64,000 nucleotides of DNA from Amycolatopsis oliviviridis (GTDB lineage: Bacteria > Actinomycetota > Actinomycetes > Mycobacteriales > Pseudonocardiaceae). The position numbers and the translations under genes were made by a program. The notes beneath the pieces are model-generated. The model was not told where the DNA came from. It worked only from the letters and a program-made list of their open reading frames with translations, and searched no databases. How positions within the stretch are numbered: position 1 is the stretch's first letter; each line of letters begins with the position of its first letter. The stretch spans positions 372,001-436,000 of the forward strand of contig NZ_BNAY01000005.1 of assembly GCF_014654365.1 (NCBI RefSeq), in the 5' to 3' direction. This document shows positions 43,543-52,936 of this stretch, piece by piece.

Positions 43543-46440
43543 ATGAGCGGAGAGCAGGACAGCGTGGCAGGAGCACGGACGAAGAAGACCGCGGCGTCGG
43601 ACGACGGCGCCGGCCGTCGTCGGCTGGTGATCGTCGAGTCGCCGACCAAGGCCCGCAAGATCGCCCCGTACCTCGGCGGTAACTACGTCGTGGAGTCCTC
43701 CGTCGGACACATCCGCGACCTTCCCCGCGGCGCGGCCGACGTACCCGCCCAGTACAAGGGTGAGTCTTGGGCGCGGCTGGGTGTCGACGTCGACAACGAC
43801 TTCAAGGCGCTTTACGTCGTCACACCGGACAAGAAGTCCAAGGTCACCGAGCTGAAGGGCCTGCTGAAGGACGTCGACGAGCTCTACCTCGCCACGGACC
43901 CCGACCGCGAGGGCGAGGCCATCGCGTGGCATCTGCTGGAGACCCTCAAACCGAAGGTCCCGGTGCGCCGGATGGTCTTCCACGAGGTCACCGAGCAGGC
44001 GATCCGCGCCGCGGCCGACAGCACCCGTGAGCTCGACGGCGACCTGGTCGACGCGCAGGAGACCCGCCGCATCCTGGACCGGCTCTACGGCTACGAGGTC
44101 TCGCCCGTGCTGTGGAAGAAGGTCATGCCGAAGCTCTCGGCGGGCCGCGTGCAGTCCGTGGCGACCCGGATCGTGGTCGAGCGGGAGCGCGAGCGCATGC
44201 GCTTCACCTCGGCGTCGTACTGGGACATCTCGGCGACGATGGACGCGGGCGCCGAGGCCTCGCCGCGTAACTTCCCGGCCAGGATGATCGCTGTCGACGG
44301 CGCCCGCCTGGCCACCGGCCGTGACTTCGGTTCGGACGGGCGGCTCAAGGCCTCGAACAACGAGATCCGCGTGCTGGCCGAGGCCGACGCGGTCCGGCTG
44401 GCCGAGGCGCTGAAGAACCGTGACTTCAAGGTCGCGAGCGTCGAAGAGAAGCCGTACACGCGCAAGCCGTACGCGCCCTTCATGACCTCGACCCTGCAGC
44501 AGGAGGCGGGCCGCAAGCTGCGGTTCACCTCCGAGCGCACCATGCGGATCGCGCAGAAGCTGTACGAGAACGGTTACATCACTTATATGCGTACCGACTC
44601 CACGACGCTGTCGGAGTCGGCGATCTCGGCGGCGCGCAGCCAGGCGACGCAGCTGTACGGCAAGGAGTACGTCTCGCCGTCGCCGCGCCAGTACACCCGC
44701 AAGGTGAAGAACGCGCAGGAAGCCCACGAGGCGATCCGTCCCTCGGGCGAGGTCTTCCGCACGCCGGGCCAGGTCGCGAAGGATCTGGACACCGACGAGT
44801 ACCGCCTTTACGAGATGATCTGGCAGCGCACGATCGCGTCGCAGATGGCGGACGCGAAGGGCACCACGATGTCGGTGCGCATCGTCGGCACCGCCACCAG
44901 CGGCGAAGAGGTCACCTTCGCCTCCTCGGGCCGCACGATCACCTTCGCCGGGTTCCTCAAGGCGTACGTCGAGGCCGTCGACACCGAGAGCGGTGGCGAA
45001 GCGGACGACAAGCAGAGCCGGCTGCCGCAGCTGGTCAAGGACCAGGCGCTCACCGCGACCGACCTGAGCCCGGACGGGCACACCACGTCGCCGCCGGCGC
45101 GCTACTCGGAGCCGAGCCTGGTCAGCAAGCTCGAAGAGCTGGGCATCGGCCGCCCGTCGACGTACGCGTCGATCATCAAGACCATCCAGGACCGCGGCTA
45201 CGTGTGGAAGAAGGGTTCCGCGCTGGTGCCCTCCTGGGTCGCGTTCGCCGTGATCGGCCTGATGGAGCGGCACTTCGAGCGGCTGGTCGACTACGACTTC
45301 ACCGCCGGCATGGAGGACGAGCTCGACCGCATCGCCGCCGGTGACGAGCACCGGACGCAGTGGCTGTCGAAGTTCTACTTCGGCGGCGACATGGGCGTCG
45401 ACGGTTCCGTCGGCCGCCTCGGCGGGCTGAAGAAGCTGGTCGGCTCGGGCGTCGAGGACATCGACGCCCGCGAGATCAACTCGATCCCGCTGTTCAGCGA
45501 CGCCGACGGCCACACCGTCGTCGTGCGCGTCGGCCGTTACGGCCCGTATCTCGAGCGAGAGGTCGACGGGACGTCGCAGCGGGCGAACCTGCCCGAGGAC
45601 CTGCCGCCGGACGAGCTGACCCCGGCCATCGCGGAGAAGCTGTTCGCGACGCCGCAGGAAGGCCGCGTGCTCGGCAAGGACCCGGTCAGCGGGCACGAGA
45701 TCGTGGCGAAGGAAGGCCGCTTCGGCCCGTACGTCACCGAGCTGCTGCCCGAGCCGGAGCCGTTGCCCGAAGGCGCGACAGCCGCGCAGAAGAAGGCCGC
45801 CAAGGCGAAGCAGCCGAAGCCGCGGACGGGTTCGCTGTTCAAGTCGATGTCGATCGAGACGATGAACCTCGAAGACGCGCTGAAGCTGCTTTCGCTTCCG
45901 CGCGTGGTCGGCAAGGACCCGGAATCCGGCGACGAGATCACCGCGCAGAACGGGCGCTACGGGCCGTACCTGAAGAAGGGCACGGACTCGCGTTCGCTCA
46001 CGACCGAGGACCAGCTGTTCTCGATCACGCTCGAAGAGGCGCTGAAGATCTACTCGGAGCCGAAGCAGCGTGGCCGGTCCGCGACCGCGAAGCCGCCGCT
46101 CAAGGAACTGGGCGACGACCCGGTGTCGGGTAAGCCGATGGTGGTCAAGGACGGCCGCTTCGGTCCGTACGTGACCGATGGCGAGTACAACGCGACGCTG
46201 CGGAAGTCGGACAGCATCGAGGAGCTGACCGCCGAACGCGGTGCCGAACTCCTGGCGGAGAAGCGTGCGAAGGGCCCCGCGCCCAAGCGCAAGGCTCCGG
46301 CGCGGAAGCCGGCGGCGTCGAAGACGGCGGCCACCAAGACGACCGCGGCCAAGAAGACCGCCGCGACCAAGACGACGGCCGCGAAGACTACGGCGGCGAA
46401 GAAGCCCTCGACGCGCTCGACGGCCACGAAGACGAAGTAG
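43543..46440 (+). CDS. topA: DNA topoisomerase I
   Basis: 965 residues from ATG 43543 (GAAGG eight bases upstream); GTG 43564 would also do. Toprim domain RRLVIVESPTKARKIAPYLG and ATDPDREGEAIAWHLLE (DxDxEGE), catalytic tyrosine in YMRTDSTTLS, then RPSTYASIIKTIQDRGYV. Four C-terminal TopA_C repeats (RYGPYLERE, RFGPYVTEL, RYGPYLKKG, RFGPYVTDG) replace zinc fingers, and a Lys/Ala/Thr-rich basic tail ends it, as in mycobacteria. It relaxes negative supercoils. Monocistronic. Confidence 0.97.
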   Translation: MSGEQDSVAGARTKKTAASDDGAGRRRLVIVESPTKARKIAPYLGGNYVVESSVGHIRDLPRGAADVPAQYKGESWARLGVDVDNDFKALYVVTPDKKSKVTELKGLLKDVDELYLATDPDREGEAIAWHLLETLKPKVPVRRMVFHEVTEQAIRAAADSTRELDGDLVDAQETRRILDRLYGYEVSPVLWKKVMPKLSAGRVQSVATRIVVERERERMRFTSASYWDISATMDAGAEASPRNFPARMIAVDGARLATGRDFGSDGRLKASNNEIRVLAEADAVRLAEALKNRDFKVASVEEKPYTRKPYAPFMTSTLQQEAGRKLRFTSERTMRIAQKLYENGYITYMRTDSTTLSESAISAARSQATQLYGKEYVSPSPRQYTRKVKNAQEAHEAIRPSGEVFRTPGQVAKDLDTDEYRLYEMIWQRTIASQMADAKGTTMSVRIVGTATSGEEVTFASSGRTITFAGFLKAYVEAVDTESGGEADDKQSRLPQLVKDQALTATDLSPDGHTTSPPARYSEPSLVSKLEELGIGRPSTYASIIKTIQDRGYVWKKGSALVPSWVAFAVIGLMERHFERLVDYDFTAGMEDELDRIAAGDEHRTQWLSKFYFGGDMGVDGSVGRLGGLKKLVGSGVEDIDAREINSIPLFSDADGHTVVVRVGRYGPYLEREVDGTSQRANLPEDLPPDELTPAIAEKLFATPQEGRVLGKDPVSGHEIVAKEGRFGPYVTELLPEPEPLPEGATAAQKKAAKAKQPKPRTGSLFKSMSIETMNLEDALKLLSLPRVVGKDPESGDEITAQNGRYGPYLKKGTDSRSLTTEDQLFSITLEEALKIYSEPKQRGRSATAKPPLKELGDDPVSGKPMVVKDGRFGPYVTDGEYNATLRKSDSIEELTAERGAELLAEKRAKGPAPKRKAPARKPAASKTAATKTTAAKKTAATKTTAAKTTAAKKPSTRSTATKTK

Positions 46441-46451
46441 CTCCCCTCAAG

Positions 46452-46506
46452 TGCAATGAAGGGGCCTTTCATAGCAAATTTTGCTATGAAAGGCCCCTTC
46501 ATTGCA
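46452..46506. terminator. Long double palindrome / bidirectional terminator
   Basis: 27-base perfect arms (46452-46478, 46480-46506) with one central base; core CAATGAAGGGGCCTTTCAT. It terminates topA and the convergent esterase. Confidence 0.87.
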
Positions 46507-46507
46507 G

Positions 46508-48022
46508 TCAGGAAGCCAGGCCCGCCCAGAAGCCGCACCGGTGATCGACGTCGTGCCCGACCGGCCGGACAGCGTCCGGAGCGAGTGACAGCACGACCCC
46601 GGAATCCCACCGAGGTGAACCGGCCGCGTTCGGATCACCTGTGTGCATGAAGGTGGTCCAGTACGCGATCATCTGTTCCGACAGGCGTTTCTGCTCCGGA
46701 AGCAGCGGCAGTTCCTGGCCGTGGAGTTCGAAGAGATAAGCCAGGTCGAGCGCGTGCGCAGCGCCGTGCGGCAGGCCCGGTGCCTCGATCTGGTTGACGT
46801 TCGGCGCGTTCTTGTCGTCGAACTCGTAGGCGTATACGGGAGTCCGCTTCGAAAGCAGCCGGTTCCCCTCGGCGGTCGGGCACGCCCAGGAGCGGTCGGT
46901 GGTGACCGTCGCCCAGGCCATGGCGGGCGATTCGTAGTCCCGCGACGGATACTTCGCGCCGACCTCGTCCGCGTGCTCGCCGAAGGTCGCGCGCAGGAAT
47001 CCCTGGTAGCGCTCCTCGGTGATCGGCTTGTATAGGGCGACGCCCGCGATGAACGACCGCATCTCGTCGTGCGTGCCGCCTGAAATCACCGGCACCCGGT
47101 GAAAAGCGCCCAGCCGCACGGCTTTCGCGGGATCGAGCGGCAGCAGCGGGGTGCCGTAGGTCAGATGGTTGGAGAACGTCTGCGTGTGTTTCATCAGGTC
47201 GGCGGCGGGAAGACGGCGGAGGCAGCCGATCGCGCCCGGGCCCGTGCAGCCGTGGCTCGCGGCCGCCGCGGCGCCGTCCGCTTCGGTCTTGGACAGCGAG
47301 GAGTACGGCGTCTGCGCGGGCAGGTCCGGCACCAGGCCGCCGTTCGGCCAGTCCAGCAGGCACGAGCCGGACATGATCGCGGCCTTGTCGAAGAGCCCGG
47401 CCGACGCGGGTGACGTGAGCAGCGCGCAGGCGCTCATCCCGCCCGCGGACTGCCCGGCCACGGTCACGTTCCGCGGGTCGCCGCCGAACGCCGCGACGTT
47501 GCGCTGGGTCCAGCGCAGCGCGGAGATCTGGTCCGCCAGGCCGAAATCGCCGGATCCGGCGAGTCCCGGGAGTCCGAAGTAGCCGAAGACGCCGAGGCGG
47601 TAGTTCACCGTCACGACGACGACGTCGCCTTGGTCCGCCAGGCGTTGCGCGCCGTAGTGGCTGCCAGCGTCCATGGTGTACCCGCCGCCGTGCAGCCAGA
47701 CCATCACGGGCAGCTTGCGGTTCCCCGTGTCGCGCGGCGCGGTGACGTTGAGGAAGAGACAGTCTTCGTCGCCGCCGGTGGCCTGAGGACAGACGTTCCC
47801 GGGTTTCGTCGCGTCGGCGACGCCCTTCCACGGTTCCGGCGGCCGCGGCGGCTTCCAGCGATCCTCGCCGACGGGCGGTGCGGCGTACCGGATGCCGCCG
47901 AACGTTCTGGTCTGCCCGGATTCCGCGCCGCGGACGGCGCCCGCGTCGGTGCGCACGACTAGCGGATCCGCGGGCGCGACGAGGGTGAGAAGACCGGTGA
48001 TGAGCGCCAGCAGGAGATGCAT
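46508..48022 (-). CDS. Secreted carboxylesterase type B
   Basis: 504 residues from ATG 48022 with AAAGGAC upstream; the longer frame reads through the next gene. Signal peptide MHLLLALITGLLTLVAPADP. Type B signatures: EDCLFLNVTAP, WLHGGGYTMDAGSHYGAQ, nucleophile GQSAGGMSACALL, and GLPHGAAHALDLAYLF with the catalytic histidine. It hydrolyses carboxylic esters outside the cell. Its start is 11 bases from the end of the membrane protein gene upstream, so cotranscription with the TetR gene is likely. Confidence 0.9.
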   Translation of the reverse strand: MHLLLALITGLLTLVAPADPLVVRTDAGAVRGAESGQTRTFGGIRYAAPPVGEDRWKPPRPPEPWKGVADATKPGNVCPQATGGDEDCLFLNVTAPRDTGNRKLPVMVWLHGGGYTMDAGSHYGAQRLADQGDVVVVTVNYRLGVFGYFGLPGLAGSGDFGLADQISALRWTQRNVAAFGGDPRNVTVAGQSAGGMSACALLTSPASAGLFDKAAIMSGSCLLDWPNGGLVPDLPAQTPYSSLSKTEADGAAAAASHGCTGPGAIGCLRRLPAADLMKHTQTFSNHLTYGTPLLPLDPAKAVRLGAFHRVPVISGGTHDEMRSFIAGVALYKPITEERYQGFLRATFGEHADEVGAKYPSRDYESPAMAWATVTTDRSWACPTAEGNRLLSKRTPVYAYEFDDKNAPNVNQIEAPGLPHGAAHALDLAYLFELHGQELPLLPEQKRLSEQMIAYWTTFMHTGDPNAAGSPRWDSGVVLSLAPDAVRPVGHDVDHRCGFWAGLAS

Positions 48023-48033
48023 GAGCTGTCCTT

Positions 48034-48669
48034 TCAGTGATCTGCGAGACGGCGCCACAGTCCGACGTGGCGGAAATAGAGGTGTTGAAGCACCTGGACG
48101 GCGACGAACGTGACGCCGTACAGCGCGGTGCCGAGCACGGGAACGGCGTCGACAGGGAGGGCGTACGCCATCAGGACCCGTCCGGCGGCGTCGGCGAGCA
48201 AGGCGACTCCCCAGAGGACGGTCGCGACCCGCCAGGTGCGCCGGAACCACCCGTGCCGCGGCCAGAGGTCGTTCCATTCGGTGACGCGCAGGGTGTCCGC
48301 GAACCGGCTCTTCGCGACCATGGAGCGAGCCATGCCGAACGCGAGTGGCCTGGTGAACAGCAGCGAGATCAGGAAACCGGCGCCGATCACCCCGGTGACC
48401 CAGCCGGCCTTCGCCAGCATGAACCGGGGGCTGCCGGTCACGAACGAGACGCCGACGCTCACCGCGAAGATCGCCAGCACGAAGATCGCCAACGTGTCGA
48501 TCGAACGCCGCCGGATCGCCCGGTACAGCACGAAGGCCACGGTCGGCAGCGCGCAGAGGACGAGTGCGGGCAGCGCTTCGACGCCGAAGCCCCGCAGCAC
48601 GTAGTAACCCGCGAGGGGCACCACGATTTCGAGGAGCACCACACCCCACTGGCGGATCGCGGGAGTCAC
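48034..48669 (-). CDS. Integral membrane protein, VC0807/septation-protein-like
   Basis: 211 residues from GTG 48669, overlapping the TetR stop (GTGA). Six hydrophobic segments: ALVLCALPTVAFVLYRAI, LAIFVLAIFAVSVGVSFVTGSPRFMLAKAGWVTGVIGAGFLISLLF and three later. The FVTGSPRFMLAK and RPLAFGMAR motifs recall the VC0807 family related to intracellular septation protein A. Function unknown. Position between a TetR repressor and an esterase suggests a shared inducible operon. Confidence 0.75.
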   Translation of the reverse strand: MTPAIRQWGVVLLEIVVPLAGYYVLRGFGVEALPALVLCALPTVAFVLYRAIRRRSIDTLAIFVLAIFAVSVGVSFVTGSPRFMLAKAGWVTGVIGAGFLISLLFTRPLAFGMARSMVAKSRFADTLRVTEWNDLWPRHGWFRRTWRVATVLWGVALLADAAGRVLMAYALPVDAVPVLGTALYGVTFVAVQVLQHLYFRHVGLWRRLADH

Positions 48670-49259
48670 GTCGGCCGCCGGGTCGCGAGGTCGAAGAGGG
48701 TCACCAGTTCCTCGGCGTAGGCGGTCAAGTCCATCGTCGGCTCGCCGGCGAGCAGGAACACCGGCCCCTCCACCGAGCGGCGGACGGTCGTCGCCATCAC
48801 CCGGACGTCGAACTCGCGGAACTCGCCGCTTTCCTGGCCCCAGCGCAGGATGCGTTCCACCGGTTCGAGCGCCGCCCGCTCGGTCGACGCGTCGAAGTCG
48901 AGCGCGCCGCCGAGGAAGATGTTCAGCAGGGCCCGCATCCGGGTCGGTTGCGCGGCGGCGAACTCGAGGTTCGCCTCGATGTAGGTCCGCAGCGCCGCGC
49001 CCGCGGAAGACGGTTCGCTCATCCGCTCCGCCATGAACGCGCCGATCTCGCGGAAGACGTCTTCGAGGACCGTGCGGACCAGTTCCTCCTTGTTCGCGAA
49101 GTGGTACGAGATCAGCCCTGTGCTCGACAACTTCGCCTCCTTCGCGATCTGGGCGAACGACGCTTTGGCGTAGCCGAGGCTCGCGATCGTCTCGATGGCC
49201 GCGGCCACGATCTGTGCGCGTCGCGCACTCTCGGTTAACGTCTTCGCTTTTGCTTGCAT
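48666..49259 (-). CDS. TetR-family repressor
   Basis: 197 residues. N-terminal helix-turn-helix: RRAQIVAAAIETIASLGYAKASFAQIAKEAKLSSTGLISYHFANKEELV, a standard TetR DNA-binding domain, then a helical ligand domain (ALRTYIEANLEFAAAQPTRMRALLNIFLGGALDFD). First gene of a TetR-membrane protein-esterase operon that it likely controls. The gap to the divergent EspG gene is AT-richer and holds both promoters. Confidence 0.9.
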   Translation of the reverse strand: MQAKAKTLTESARRAQIVAAAIETIASLGYAKASFAQIAKEAKLSSTGLISYHFANKEELVRTVLEDVFREIGAFMAERMSEPSSAGAALRTYIEANLEFAAAQPTRMRALLNIFLGGALDFDASTERAALEPVERILRWGQESGEFREFDVRVMATTVRRSVEGPVFLLAGEPTMDLTAYAEELVTLFDLATRRPT

Positions 49260-49375
49260 GAGCGAAAAATAGCTCAGTCAAGCAAATCTGTCGACCGACG
49301 ACCGCTCACCGACCCGCCTCGCCCGTTCGAACAAAAGTTCTAAAAATTGTCGGTACCAGGGTGTTCAATGGTCAG

Positions 49376-50152
49376 GTGAGCATTTCAACGACCGCTGTCT
49401 TCGACGTCATCGACGAGGTCATCGCCCCGCTGGCCGCCGAGGTTCCGGAGCGTCCCTCGGTGATGGAGTTCTACGACCCGGAACTCGACGTGCCGCCGGT
49501 GCTGGCCGACGAGGAGCCGACTCCGGGGCTCACCCTGGCCGAGGAGGTGGAGCAGTACACCCGGTTCGTGAGCGGGATGGCGACCATCGGGCTGGCCCCC
49601 GGCGGCGAGGTCACGCCCGAGGCCGTCGGGCTGTATCGCGCGCTGCGCGGCGGGTTCATCCGCGGCGTGGTGACCGGGGTCTTCCCGGCACGCCAAGAGC
49701 CCTGGGAGGTCCGGTTCTTCGGCGACGAGGACTACACCACGGTGCTGAACAAGCTCGGCAAACGAGCGCGGCTGCGGTCCGGTTTCCTCAGCGCGCTGCC
49801 GGGCTGGGTGTTCGACGGCCTGCCCGACCATCCGCCGGGGCCCGGCGAGACGGTGCGCATCGAGACGGACGCGGACGGCTTGATCCCACTGAAGGCCCGG
49901 GAGGCCGTCGAAGTGATCCGTGAGGGCGCTTCGCGGCCGCGTCACGGCACGGTCCTCGTCGATCTCGCCGTGCGGGACTCCATCCTCGCCGAGTACCCGC
50001 ACGGCGCCTTCGGCCTGGTGGACAACGACCTCGGCCGGTACCAGTTCAGCGCGGCGACGAACGCCGACGGCCGCTGGACGCTCACCTGGGGCCCGGCCAC
50101 CCGGTCGATGGCCGAGCAATGGATCGTGAAGGCGGTGCAGAACCATGCGTGA
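49376..50152 (+). CDS. EspG-family ESX secretion chaperone (copy 1)
   Basis: 258 residues from GTG 49376; GTG 49361 is possible. It has the EspG layout: an N-terminal helix-strand unit, GFIRGVVTGVFPARQEPWEVRFFGDEDYTTVLNKLGKRARL (central beta-sheet), GETVRIETDADG and a C-terminal AEYPHGAFGLVDNDLGRYQFSAATNADGRWTLTWGPA. EspG proteins bind PE/PPE-type substrates of type VII secretion in the cytosol. No ESX core genes are in the window. Its last eight bases overlap the second copy. Confidence 0.8.
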   Translation: MSISTTAVFDVIDEVIAPLAAEVPERPSVMEFYDPELDVPPVLADEEPTPGLTLAEEVEQYTRFVSGMATIGLAPGGEVTPEAVGLYRALRGGFIRGVVTGVFPARQEPWEVRFFGDEDYTTVLNKLGKRARLRSGFLSALPGWVFDGLPDHPPGPGETVRIETDADGLIPLKAREAVEVIREGASRPRHGTVLVDLAVRDSILAEYPHGAFGLVDNDLGRYQFSAATNADGRWTLTWGPATRSMAEQWIVKAVQNHA

Positions 50153-50918
50153 ACCGACCACGGTGAAGGAACTGATGAGGCGCGCCGCCGAGCCGGTGCT
50201 GCGCGCGGTGCCCGAGCGCCGGAGCGTGTACCTGGGCTACGACCCGGAGATCACCGACGACGAGATCCGCCGCCTGTGCCCGTCCTACGACGAGCCGGCG
50301 GATCTCGTCACCCAGGCCGAGCGGTACGCGGCCAAGGCGGCGATGCTCGAAGAGGCCGGGCTGATGGAGGACGGCGAGATCCATCCCGCCGCGGTCCGGA
50401 TGCACGGCGTGATGCTGCGGGGTTCGGTGCGAGGCGTCCTCACCGGCGTCTTCGCGTCCGCGCCCCGCTCGGTGCGGGTCGACTGCTACGGCGACGGGCA
50501 GCAGGCGGTCGTCTGGCGGATGCGGTCGGGGCGGCGGACCACGTTCAGCCTGAGCGACTTCGAGGAACTGGGCGCCCGCGTGTTCGGCGGGCTCCCGCAC
50601 GTCCCCGCCGGTGAGACGGAGCCGATGCGCATCAGGATCGACGGGCACGGCGTGCCGCTGCCCGGTCAGGACGAAGAGGTCGGCCTGGTCGCGGACACGC
50701 TCGGCCGTCCCCGCACCGGGACGGCGATCCTCGACCTGGTCGCCTTCGGCGGGCTGAACGCCGAGTACCCGGACTACGGCTTCGTCATCGTCGACAACGA
50801 TTTGGGGAGGTTCGTGTTGTACGCGGCCCCTTCCGAAGGGTGGCTGATGTTCGGTGGAATGGACCGCCGGGCATTGGCGGGCTGGCTGCACGAGGCGGTG
50901 GATCTGAGCCGGACGTAG
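50145..50918 (+). CDS. EspG-family ESX secretion chaperone (copy 2)
   Basis: 257 residues. Same architecture as copy 1: MLRGSVRGVLTGVFASAPRSVRVDCYGDGQQAVVWRM, PMRIRIDGHG, and AEYPDYGFVIVDNDLGRFVLYAAPSEGWLMFGGMD. A clear tandem paralogue, though identity is low outside the motifs. Two differing chaperones translated together suggest either a heterodimer or two client pairs. Confidence 0.8.
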   Translation: MREPTTVKELMRRAAEPVLRAVPERRSVYLGYDPEITDDEIRRLCPSYDEPADLVTQAERYAAKAAMLEEAGLMEDGEIHPAAVRMHGVMLRGSVRGVLTGVFASAPRSVRVDCYGDGQQAVVWRMRSGRRTTFSLSDFEELGARVFGGLPHVPAGETEPMRIRIDGHGVPLPGQDEEVGLVADTLGRPRTGTAILDLVAFGGLNAEYPDYGFVIVDNDLGRFVLYAAPSEGWLMFGGMDRRALAGWLHEAVDLSRT

Positions 50919-50939
50919 CCGCTGGGACGAGGGGGCGGA

Positions 50940-52163
50940 ATGGATCTGGATCGGCGGGCGGCCGACGCGTGGTTCCGGCGGCGCGGGTTGCCCATGGTCA
51001 TCCACCGGCGGAGACGTGGAGCGGGCATGTTGCGCCGTTCCACGCCCGGCCTGGTGTTCCTGTGCCTGCTCGACCTGTTGCTGGCCGGGCTGCTGAAACT
51101 GCTCGACGTCCCCCAGGACGTGCTCGACGCCCGGATGCGCGAAAGCGGTCTGGCGTACGTCCTCGGGGTGCTGGCGTTGACGTTCGCCGTGATCGTGGTC
51201 CCGGTGATCGCCGGCCGCCTGATGGCGAAGCTGCTCCGGGCGTTGAGCCGCACCCGGGTCCGGCTGGCCGTCATGGCGGCGACGATCGGTTTCTGGGTGC
51301 TGGTGCTGCCGCTCGGCGAGCGGCTCACCGGGCTGGTGTCGTGGGACAACCCGTTGTGGGTCGCCGTGCTCACCAACCTCGTCGCGCTGGCGGTGCTGAT
51401 GCTGCTGGTGCGGATCGGCGTCGGCTCGATCCTGACCTGGGCGGCCCGCAGCGCGGTCGCGCAGGTCAGGGCCATCGGCACCCTGGCGTCGAGGGCGTTG
51501 CCGCTGCTTCTGCTGGTGGTGATGTTCAGCTTCTTCACCGCCGAGCTGTGGCAGGCCGTCGAAGGGCTCGCCCCGGGACGCTTGTGGCTGGTGGTCGGCT
51601 TCCTCGTGCTGATCGGCGCGGTGTTCCTGGCGTCGATGCTGTCCGACGAGATGAAGGAGCTGAAGTCCTGGACCGTGGAGCCGGGAGCGACTGTCCTGCG
51701 CGGCACGCCGTTCGACGACGACACCGGTCCCGTACAGCGGCGGCGCGCACTGGCGAAGACGGAACGGCTGAACATCGCCTTGGTGCTGTTCTTCGCTCAG
51801 GCGGTGCAGATCGTCGCGTTCGGCGTGCTGGTGTTCGCCTTCTTCATCGTGTTCGGGGTGCTGATCCTCCGGCCGGAGGTGGTGACGGAATTCGCCGGCA
51901 GGCAATCGGCGCCCGGGACACTGCTGGGCGTCCCCCTTCCGGTGAGTTCCGCACTCGTCAACGTCTCCCTTTTCCTTGCCGTTTTCTCCGGTTTGTACTT
52001 CGCCGCGTCAACGGCGACAGATGTTCGTTACCGGCGTTCTTTCTTCGAGCCCTTGCTGGAAGATGTGAAGATCAGCCTCGCGGCGCGTGACATTTATCTG
52101 GCCCATTGGGCGGATGTGCGGCGGGCCGAGGTGGTTACCCTTGAAGCAGAAGACATTCCGTAG
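50940..52163 (+). CDS. Uncharacterised multi-pass membrane protein
   Basis: 407 residues from ATG 50940 with GAGGGGGCGG upstream. About nine hydrophobic segments (such as TPGLVFLCLLDLLLAGLL, LGVLALTFAVIVVPVIAGRL, ALPLLLLVVMFSFFTAEL, VLIGAVFLASML, ALVLFFAQAVQIVAFGVLVFAFFIVFGVLIL) around a short cytoplasmic loop at 225-265. No family recognised. It follows the EspG genes by 21 bases and may belong with them. Confidence 0.75.
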   Translation: MDLDRRAADAWFRRRGLPMVIHRRRRGAGMLRRSTPGLVFLCLLDLLLAGLLKLLDVPQDVLDARMRESGLAYVLGVLALTFAVIVVPVIAGRLMAKLLRALSRTRVRLAVMAATIGFWVLVLPLGERLTGLVSWDNPLWVAVLTNLVALAVLMLLVRIGVGSILTWAARSAVAQVRAIGTLASRALPLLLLVVMFSFFTAELWQAVEGLAPGRLWLVVGFLVLIGAVFLASMLSDEMKELKSWTVEPGATVLRGTPFDDDTGPVQRRRALAKTERLNIALVLFFAQAVQIVAFGVLVFAFFIVFGVLILRPEVVTEFAGRQSAPGTLLGVPLPVSSALVNVSLFLAVFSGLYFAASTATDVRYRRSFFEPLLEDVKISLAARDIYLAHWADVRRAEVVTLEAEDIP

Positions 52164-52176
52164 TGAGGTGGTCACC

Positions 52177-52791
52177 ATGAGCGGGAAGGGCGAAACTCCC
52201 TTCTTCGATGCCCCCGACTTCGTGAAAGGTGATGGCACTCAGGCAGAGCCTCCGGGCGCCACATTCGCCGACCCCCTGTCCGGGCTGGTCACGACGGGCA
52301 CGCCGGCCCCGGCGAACCCGTCGGCGGGCGCGGACGAGGTCCGCGTACAGGTGCCGGGACCGGTCCAGCACGACCCCGAAGTGGTGAGCAAGATGGTCAA
52401 CGCGGCCATGCTCGCGGACGATCAGCCCGCCGAAAGCCCGGGCCCCGAGCAGACCGCGGGCCAGCCGCCCGCCAAGGTCGTCAGCACGGTGGGTGAGCAA
52501 GGCGTTGCGCCGATCGGGATCCTGCCCCAGCAGCGCACCTGGCCGTCGAGGCCGTCTCAGCTGATCCGTCAGCCCCGCCGGGTGAAGCAGGAAGAGCCGG
52601 TCGAGGTCGACGAAGAGGCCGAGGCCGAAGTGCAGCGCGCCAAGCGATCTATGCAGATGCCGCGGATCGGCAAACCGTCGTCGAACACCGCCGGGGTGAT
52701 GATCGCGATCGCCCTCATGATCGTCTTCGCGGTCCTCGCCATCCAGCTGCTGGCCAGCCTGTTCAGTAGCATCGCGGGGATCTTCGGGTAA
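52177..52791 (+). CDS. Hypothetical protein with acidic/proline-rich cytoplasmic region and C-terminal anchor
   Basis: 204 residues from ATG 52177 (GAGGTGG upstream). Residues 1-165 are disordered and rich in Pro, Ala, Glu and Gly, with one ordered patch HDPEVVSKMVNAAMLADD; then VDEEAEAEVQRAKRSMQMPRIGKPSS and a single C-terminal membrane helix (AGVMIAIALMIVFAVLAIQLLASLF). No family recognised. It is 13 bases after the membrane protein, so the four genes from 49376 form one probable operon. Confidence 0.75.
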   Translation: MSGKGETPFFDAPDFVKGDGTQAEPPGATFADPLSGLVTTGTPAPANPSAGADEVRVQVPGPVQHDPEVVSKMVNAAMLADDQPAESPGPEQTAGQPPAKVVSTVGEQGVAPIGILPQQRTWPSRPSQLIRQPRRVKQEEPVEVDEEAEAEVQRAKRSMQMPRIGKPSSNTAGVMIAIALMIVFAVLAIQLLASLFSSIAGIFG

Positions 52792-52817
52792 CCCGTCCGG
52801 CGGTAGCGCCGGACGGG
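52792..52817 (+). terminator. Terminator stem
   Basis: CCCGTCCGGC (52792-52801) pairs exactly with 52808-52817 across six bases, directly after the stop. Confidence 0.75.
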
Positions 52818-52936
52818 GCCGTCCGCCCTCACCTCACCCATCGGGATACCCTGGCCATACGGTCGGGGGACTCGGTGTTGACCCGGGTCGCTCCCGGCAG
52901 CCGCGTGACTAGTGGGGTGGGCGTATCAGCGAGGGC

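Noticed and set aside
43429-45696. Long minus-strand frame across topA
   Set aside because: Arg/Asp-rich translation of the complementary strand of a high-GC gene; topA itself is certain.
48023-48649. N-terminal extension of the esterase
   Set aside because: Overlaps the membrane-protein gene; the signal peptide begins at 48022.
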